A DNA stretch of 64,000 bases, from assembly GCF_031457495.1 (NCBI RefSeq), contig NZ_JAVDWM010000001.1:2964001-3028000 (forward strand), given 5' to 3'. Numbering within the stretch: position 1 is the first letter of the stretch; every line of letters begins with the position of its first letter. Shown here piece after piece: positions 60,887 through 64,000 of the stretch. The notes under the pieces are model-generated. The model was not told where the DNA came from. It did not search any database and worked only from the letters and a program-made list of their open reading frames with translations. A program made the position numbers and the translations under genes. This stretch comes from Sphingopyxis sp. BE259. Its GTDB lineage: Bacteria; Pseudomonadota; Alphaproteobacteria; Sphingomonadales; Sphingomonadaceae.

Positions 60887-61714
60887 TCAATCGGCGTGCT
60901 TGCGCCCGCGCTTCGCGGTCAAACTGCTACGCAGCCGCTCCTTGATGGCATTACGCACCGGCTGACTGGCCGCGAAATAATCGTCGATCACCGCAACCGC
61001 CCTGCCCTTGTCACGCGCAACCAGCGCGTCGACGATCGCGCGATGCATGCCAAGCACCTCGCCGTCGGCGCTACGACGCCCCTCGCTCGGCTCGGCGAAC
61101 AGGTTGACATATCGCTCCAGCCGGAAACCGATGTCGCCGAGAAGCTGCATGAGCAGCGGCGAGCGGCAGCCCGACACGAGCGCGCCGTGAAACTCCCAAT
61201 AAGCTCGCTGCCACTGCTCGCGCGCTTCGGGTTCGCCATCAGGCTCGACGACCTTTGCCTTAGACGCGCGGTGGAGCTGGACGACGACGCGCTCTTCCCA
61301 TTCATCGTCGGCAAGGTCGATCGCCATCTCGATCGCCAGCTTATAGAGTCGCTGATAGACCGCCAGCACATCGTCATAGTCGGCGAGCGAGACCGGTGCG
61401 ACGCGATAGCCCTTCTGATGCTCGTGAACGACGAGGCCGCTTTCGGACATCAGCAGAATAGCTTCGCGGATCGGGCTGTGCCCGACGCCATAGAATTGGA
61501 CGAGATGCTCGACCTTCAACCGTTCATGCGGTTCAAAAACACCGCGCACGATATCACGCCGCAACCAGAATGCCGCTGCCTTCGAAGGATTCTGCACCGG
61601 ATCAAATGGACCCGATACATCTTTATCCGAAAAGGTAGAAATCGATGGAATATTGGTCGTCACGACAACATTCCATAAGCGCAATCCAATCGATGTCCAG
61701 CGCCGCAAGGCCAT
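60887..61714 (-). CDS. GntR family (FCD) transcriptional regulator
   Basis: The protein has a winged helix-turn-helix domain (FEPHERLKVEHLVQFYG, then GHSPIREAILLMSESGLV near residues 60-95). A C-terminal FCD effector domain follows (LAVYQRLYKLAIEMAI, then EFHGALVSGCRSPLL and LGMHRAIVDALVARD with metal-binding His residues). It is convergent with the GH5 gene and probably controls the glycoside island in response to a sugar acid or pathway product; that is inference. The longest frame starts at ATG 61714 without a clear ribosome-binding site; GTG 61663 is an alternative. A perfect palindrome at 61735 lies just upstream. Confidence 0.9.
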   Translation of the reverse strand: MALRRWTSIGLRLWNVVVTTNIPSISTFSDKDVSGPFDPVQNPSKAAAFWLRRDIVRGVFEPHERLKVEHLVQFYGVGHSPIREAILLMSESGLVVHEHQKGYRVAPVSLADYDDVLAVYQRLYKLAIEMAIDLADDEWEERVVVQLHRASKAKVVEPDGEPEAREQWQRAYWEFHGALVSGCRSPLLMQLLGDIGFRLERYVNLFAEPSEGRRSADGEVLGMHRAIVDALVARDKGRAVAVIDDYFAASQPVRNAIKERLRSSLTAKRGRKHAD

Positions 61715-62050
61715 TCAAGATGGGGTTCTGGCCGATTGCGGACATTCCGCAATTGGGTGCTATTTGGGTAATAGCTGCCGCCTTTTTTGGGCTTCCAGCG
61801 CGACAAATTGCGACGCGCCCATGTTAAAGCAAAACACACGATTGTCGTAACCTTGGAGTATGATTTAGCGAACGCGACAACAGGCAGTGCCGGTTCGCTC
61901 CGGCGAATATAACTCACTCAATAGAATCTAAGGACATCGAGGTCGTTGCAGACCAACGGGGAATCGCATCGCCGATGGCCGTGGCGCGGATAATCTCAAG
62001 CGGGTCGCTGCTAACGGCGATCGCGATAAAGAACCGACAGCAAATTTGCT
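61715..62050. other. 336-base intergenic stretch between the regulator and SMR genes
   Basis: No gene is recognisable on either strand. The part nearest the GntR gene holds a perfect palindrome (annotated separately) and AT-rich TATTTGGGTAAT, consistent with its promoter. The remainder shows no repeat, hairpin or motif I can assign. Confidence 0.5.
61735..61753. promoter_or_regulatory. Palindrome upstream of the GntR/FCD gene
   Basis: ATTGCGGA and TCCGCAAT are perfect 8-base inverted copies around CAT, 21 bases upstream of the regulator start. This is where an autoregulatory operator would be expected. It does not resemble the AT-rich motif at 50026 and 56377. Confidence 0.45.
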
Positions 62051-62389
62051 CTAGCTTCCGACGGGCGTGCGCATGTTGAGCATCAATGTACCGACCAGGA
62101 TCAGGCCAATCGCGGAAAGCGCCCACGCGTCGAGCTTTTGACCATAGACGACCCAAGCGATCGCCGTGACGAGTACAATCCCAATCCCGCACCAGATCGC
62201 ATAAGCGACGCCGACTGGTATGGTGCGGAGCGCCATGGACAGGCAATAGAAGGCGAGGCCGTATCCGACGATGACGACCACCGAAGGAAGGGGGCGCGTG
62301 AAGCCGTCCGCCATTTTGAGGAAAGAGGTCGCCAGGACTTCGCAGATTATCGCGAGCGCCAACCAGCCGGGGCCGCCGAGCGATATCAA
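62051..62389 (-). CDS. Small multidrug resistance (SMR/EmrE-like) efflux protein
   Basis: This 112-residue protein has four hydrophobic segments and the SMR hallmarks: the essential Glu in the first helix ([20 protein letters not shown]), then [20 protein letters not shown] and [15 protein letters not shown]. Such proteins form dimers in the inner membrane and export cationic compounds in exchange for protons. It is 46 bases downstream of the MFS gene on the same strand and may be cotranscribed. Whether it is an EmrE-type exporter or a guanidinium exporter (Gdx) cannot be decided from these motifs. Confidence 0.9.
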   Translation of the reverse strand: MISLGGPGWLALAIICEVLATSFLKMADGFTRPLPSVVVIVGYGLAFYCLSMALRTIPVGVAYAIWCGIGIVLVTAIAWVVYGQKLDAWALSAIGLILVGTLMLNMRTPVGS

Positions 62390-62435
62390 AGCGCCGACTT
62401 TCGCAAGAAATATGCCCGATGTCCGATATTGAGCC

Positions 62436-63677
62436 TCATTCAGCGTCTGATGACATGGGCAACGCCGCGGTACAATCGCTTGCAGGTCGAGCCGCTTCGC
62501 GGAGGCCCAGCATCAACAGTGCAGCGCCGCCCACCAGCGCAGCGCTGACCGTCAGCGCGAGATCATAATCGCCATTGGCGTCACGCATCAGCCCCAGTGC
62601 AAAGGGACTCAGACCATAGCCAAGCGCGAAGACGCTATATTGCCACCCATAGATTGCGCCATATTGCCGCTGCCCGAAGTGGAGCGCGGTCAGATAGGCG
62701 AGCAAGTCGATTTCGGCGCCCGCCGCCATCCCAAGCAATATGGCCGCGACGGCGCCCATCGCGAGCCCATCGAGGAGCAGAAGGCCGATCCCCAGTGCGG
62801 CAAGCGCGAGCACGGCGAGCGAGACGAGTGCAGCCGGATAGCGGTCGAGGAGCAGGCCAATGCCGAGCCTGCCTACGACGCTCGACAGTCCGACGAGGGA
62901 GGCCGTGCCGGCCGCCGCCAAGGGGCCGGCGCCGAGATCGCGGAAGAGCGGCACAAGATGAACAACGACCCCGCCCAGTCCGGCGGCCATCGCAAAGGAG
63001 ATGACGGTGAGCAGCCAGAACCGCCCGGTCTTTCGCGCCGCGGCGGCGGTCATGCCGGCCATGGGCGCGGCGGTCGCTGGCGCCTTTCGCCCTTGCGGCA
63101 CGCTTCGGAAGCCGAACCAGACGATCGGCGCGGTGGCGATCGCTATTCCGGCAAGCGCCAGATAGGCCGCGCGCCAACCGGCCGTTTCGGTCACCATTGT
63201 CACCAGCTGCGGAACCCAGAAGCCCGCCAGCCCCGCGCCCGTGAGCGCAATCCCGAGTGCCAGTCCGCGCTGTCGTTCGAATGCCGCAGCAATGGGCCGG
63301 ATGAGAACGATCGGCGTGGACCCTACCCCGAGCAATGCAATCACGGCGTAAAGCGCCCAGAACAGTTCGATGCTGCCGGCTGTCGCGACAAGCAGGATCA
63401 CGCCCAACGCATAAGCGACCAGACTGGTCGCACCGACATTCGCTGCGCCGTAGCGGTCGCATAGCCGACCTGCGGTGGCGCCCGAGACGAAGACCGCAAG
63501 CGTCATCAGCGTCACCGCGAGCGATATGTCGCCGCGGCTCCAGCCGAACTCGGCCTGCAACGACGGAATGAAACTGCCGAGGCTGTAGAAGAGCGTCGCG
63601 GTCATTCCGGCCGACAGTCCGATTGCGGCGCTGGCAAGCAGGAAGGATTTGCCGCCGAACTCGCCCGGCAGGCTCAT
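62436..63677 (-). CDS. MFS transporter
   Basis: This 413-residue, 12-segment major facilitator protein shows the loop 2-3 motif [13 protein letters not shown] and the opening [31 protein letters not shown], which resembles oxalate/formate- or monocarboxylate-type transporters of the family. The substrate is unknown. Its start overlaps the stop of the upstream gene (ATGA), so the truncated gene at the window edge and this transporter form an operon. Confidence 0.88.
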   Translation of the reverse strand: MSLPGEFGGKSFLLASAAIGLSAGMTATLFYSLGSFIPSLQAEFGWSRGDISLAVTLMTLAVFVSGATAGRLCDRYGAANVGATSLVAYALGVILLVATAGSIELFWALYAVIALLGVGSTPIVLIRPIAAAFERQRGLALGIALTGAGLAGFWVPQLVTMVTETAGWRAAYLALAGIAIATAPIVWFGFRSVPQGRKAPATAAPMAGMTAAAARKTGRFWLLTVISFAMAAGLGGVVVHLVPLFRDLGAGPLAAAGTASLVGLSSVVGRLGIGLLLDRYPAALVSLAVLALAALGIGLLLLDGLAMGAVAAILLGMAAGAEIDLLAYLTALHFGQRQYGAIYGWQYSVFALGYGLSPFALGLMRDANGDYDLALTVSAALVGGAALLMLGLREAARPASDCTAALPMSSDAE

Positions 63678-64000
63678 GGGACAGCCGAAAACCCGTAAAC
63701 CGCCTGGACCACCGCGTCGCTCAGCTGATTGTCGGCCCCCGCCTCCTCGATCGTCCGCACCGCATCGAGCCCGCGCAGCCCGACCGGCGTGGGCTTGCCA
63801 TTCGCGACCATCACATGGCGTTCGTCGAGCAGATAAGCAGCGGCGGGCAGCGTTTCCGCGATGGCGACCGCACTTGCGCGATCGGGCCAGATGCCGTGGA
63901 CCAGCGATCCGAAAACCCGGCCGCCGGTGTCGGTCTGGTTCCAGCCCGACGGATCGCCGCCCGTCAAATCATAGGCGGCCAGGTAGAGCGGCGCATCGCC
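63674..64000 (-). CDS. Partial unknown protein, C-terminal 108 residues
   Basis: The frame is open to the edge of the window (first codons read GDAPLYLAAYDLTGGDPSGW), so only the C-terminus is seen. The visible part contains QTDTGGRVFGSLVHGIWPDR and SAVAIAETLPAAAYLLDERH, but I do not recognise the family. It overlaps the MFS gene by 4 bases, which implies coupled translation. A substrate-processing role next to a transporter is possible but unsupported. Confidence 0.65.
   Translation of the reverse strand, partial: GDAPLYLAAYDLTGGDPSGWNQTDTGGRVFGSLVHGIWPDRASAVAIAETLPAAAYLLDERHVMVANGKPTPVGLRGLDAVRTIEEAGADNQLSDAVVQAVYGFSAVP

Overview
The window is a GC-rich, densely coded chromosomal segment from an alphaproteobacterium of the Sphingomonadales. 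Sphingopyxis or a close relative is my inference, from the housekeeping gene content, the two TonB-dependent-receptor catabolic islands and the families of short palindromic repeats (arms reading CTTCGACAAGCTCAG or CGCTTGCGGGAGGGG). I saw no rRNA genes, CRISPR array or intact insertion sequence. One tRNA (Asn, GTT) is present.
Positions 1-16.2 kb hold core genes: an Amj-type lipid II flippase, a DUF817 membrane protein, a Tat-exported M24 peptidase, a NamZ-type muramidase with a DOMON-like partner, tyrS, a PilZ protein, recG, sdhE-mfd, an EAL protein, moaA, nadK and tRNA-Asn. Several intergenic spaces carry palindromic repeats, and one palindromic element sits in frame inside mfd.
Positions 16.3-22.1 kb are mixed: a frameshifted CrtC/AttH-like gene, a lipoprotein formylglycine-generating enzyme, an acyl-CoA dehydrogenase/MaoC pair, and a DUF5681 gene preceded by a cluster of ACAGGGAA repeats.
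Positions 22.3-36.2 kb form a catabolic island: an alpha-methylacyl-CoA racemase homologue, iron-containing alcohol dehydrogenase, acyl-CoA ligase, Baeyer-Villiger-type monooxygenase, quinone-oxidoreductase-like MDR enzyme, cytochrome P450, MBL-fold hydrolase, TonB-dependent receptor, TetR regulator and FMN-dependent hydroxy-acid oxidase. A shared 12-bp motif (consensus TACYKGYYAGTA) lies in each of its three control regions, which suggests one TetR regulon. A branched, terpenoid-like or cyclic ketone substrate is an inference.
Positions 36.3-47.2 kb encode nitrate assimilation: nasT-nasS, an mRNA leader with two ANTAR-target hexaloop hairpins and an intrinsic terminator, a nitrate transporter, an outer-membrane channel, nirB, nirD, the assimilatory nitrate reductase, and cobA for the sirohaem precursor. 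A lone small tyrosine recombinase follows.
Positions 48.0-61.7 kb form a glycoside-utilisation island with an unusual make-up: TonB-dependent receptor, TIM-barrel isomerase, exported carboxylesterase, GPH-type symporter, GH1 and GH5 hydrolases that both lack signal peptides, four PhyH-family Fe(II)/2-oxoglutarate dioxygenases, and a GntR/FCD regulator. The layout suggests that an acylated glycoside is imported, de-esterified in the periplasm, taken into the cytosol, oxidised by the dioxygenases and then hydrolysed. This is the best candidate for an undescribed system. The window ends with an SMR efflux protein, an MFS transporter and a truncated unknown gene.
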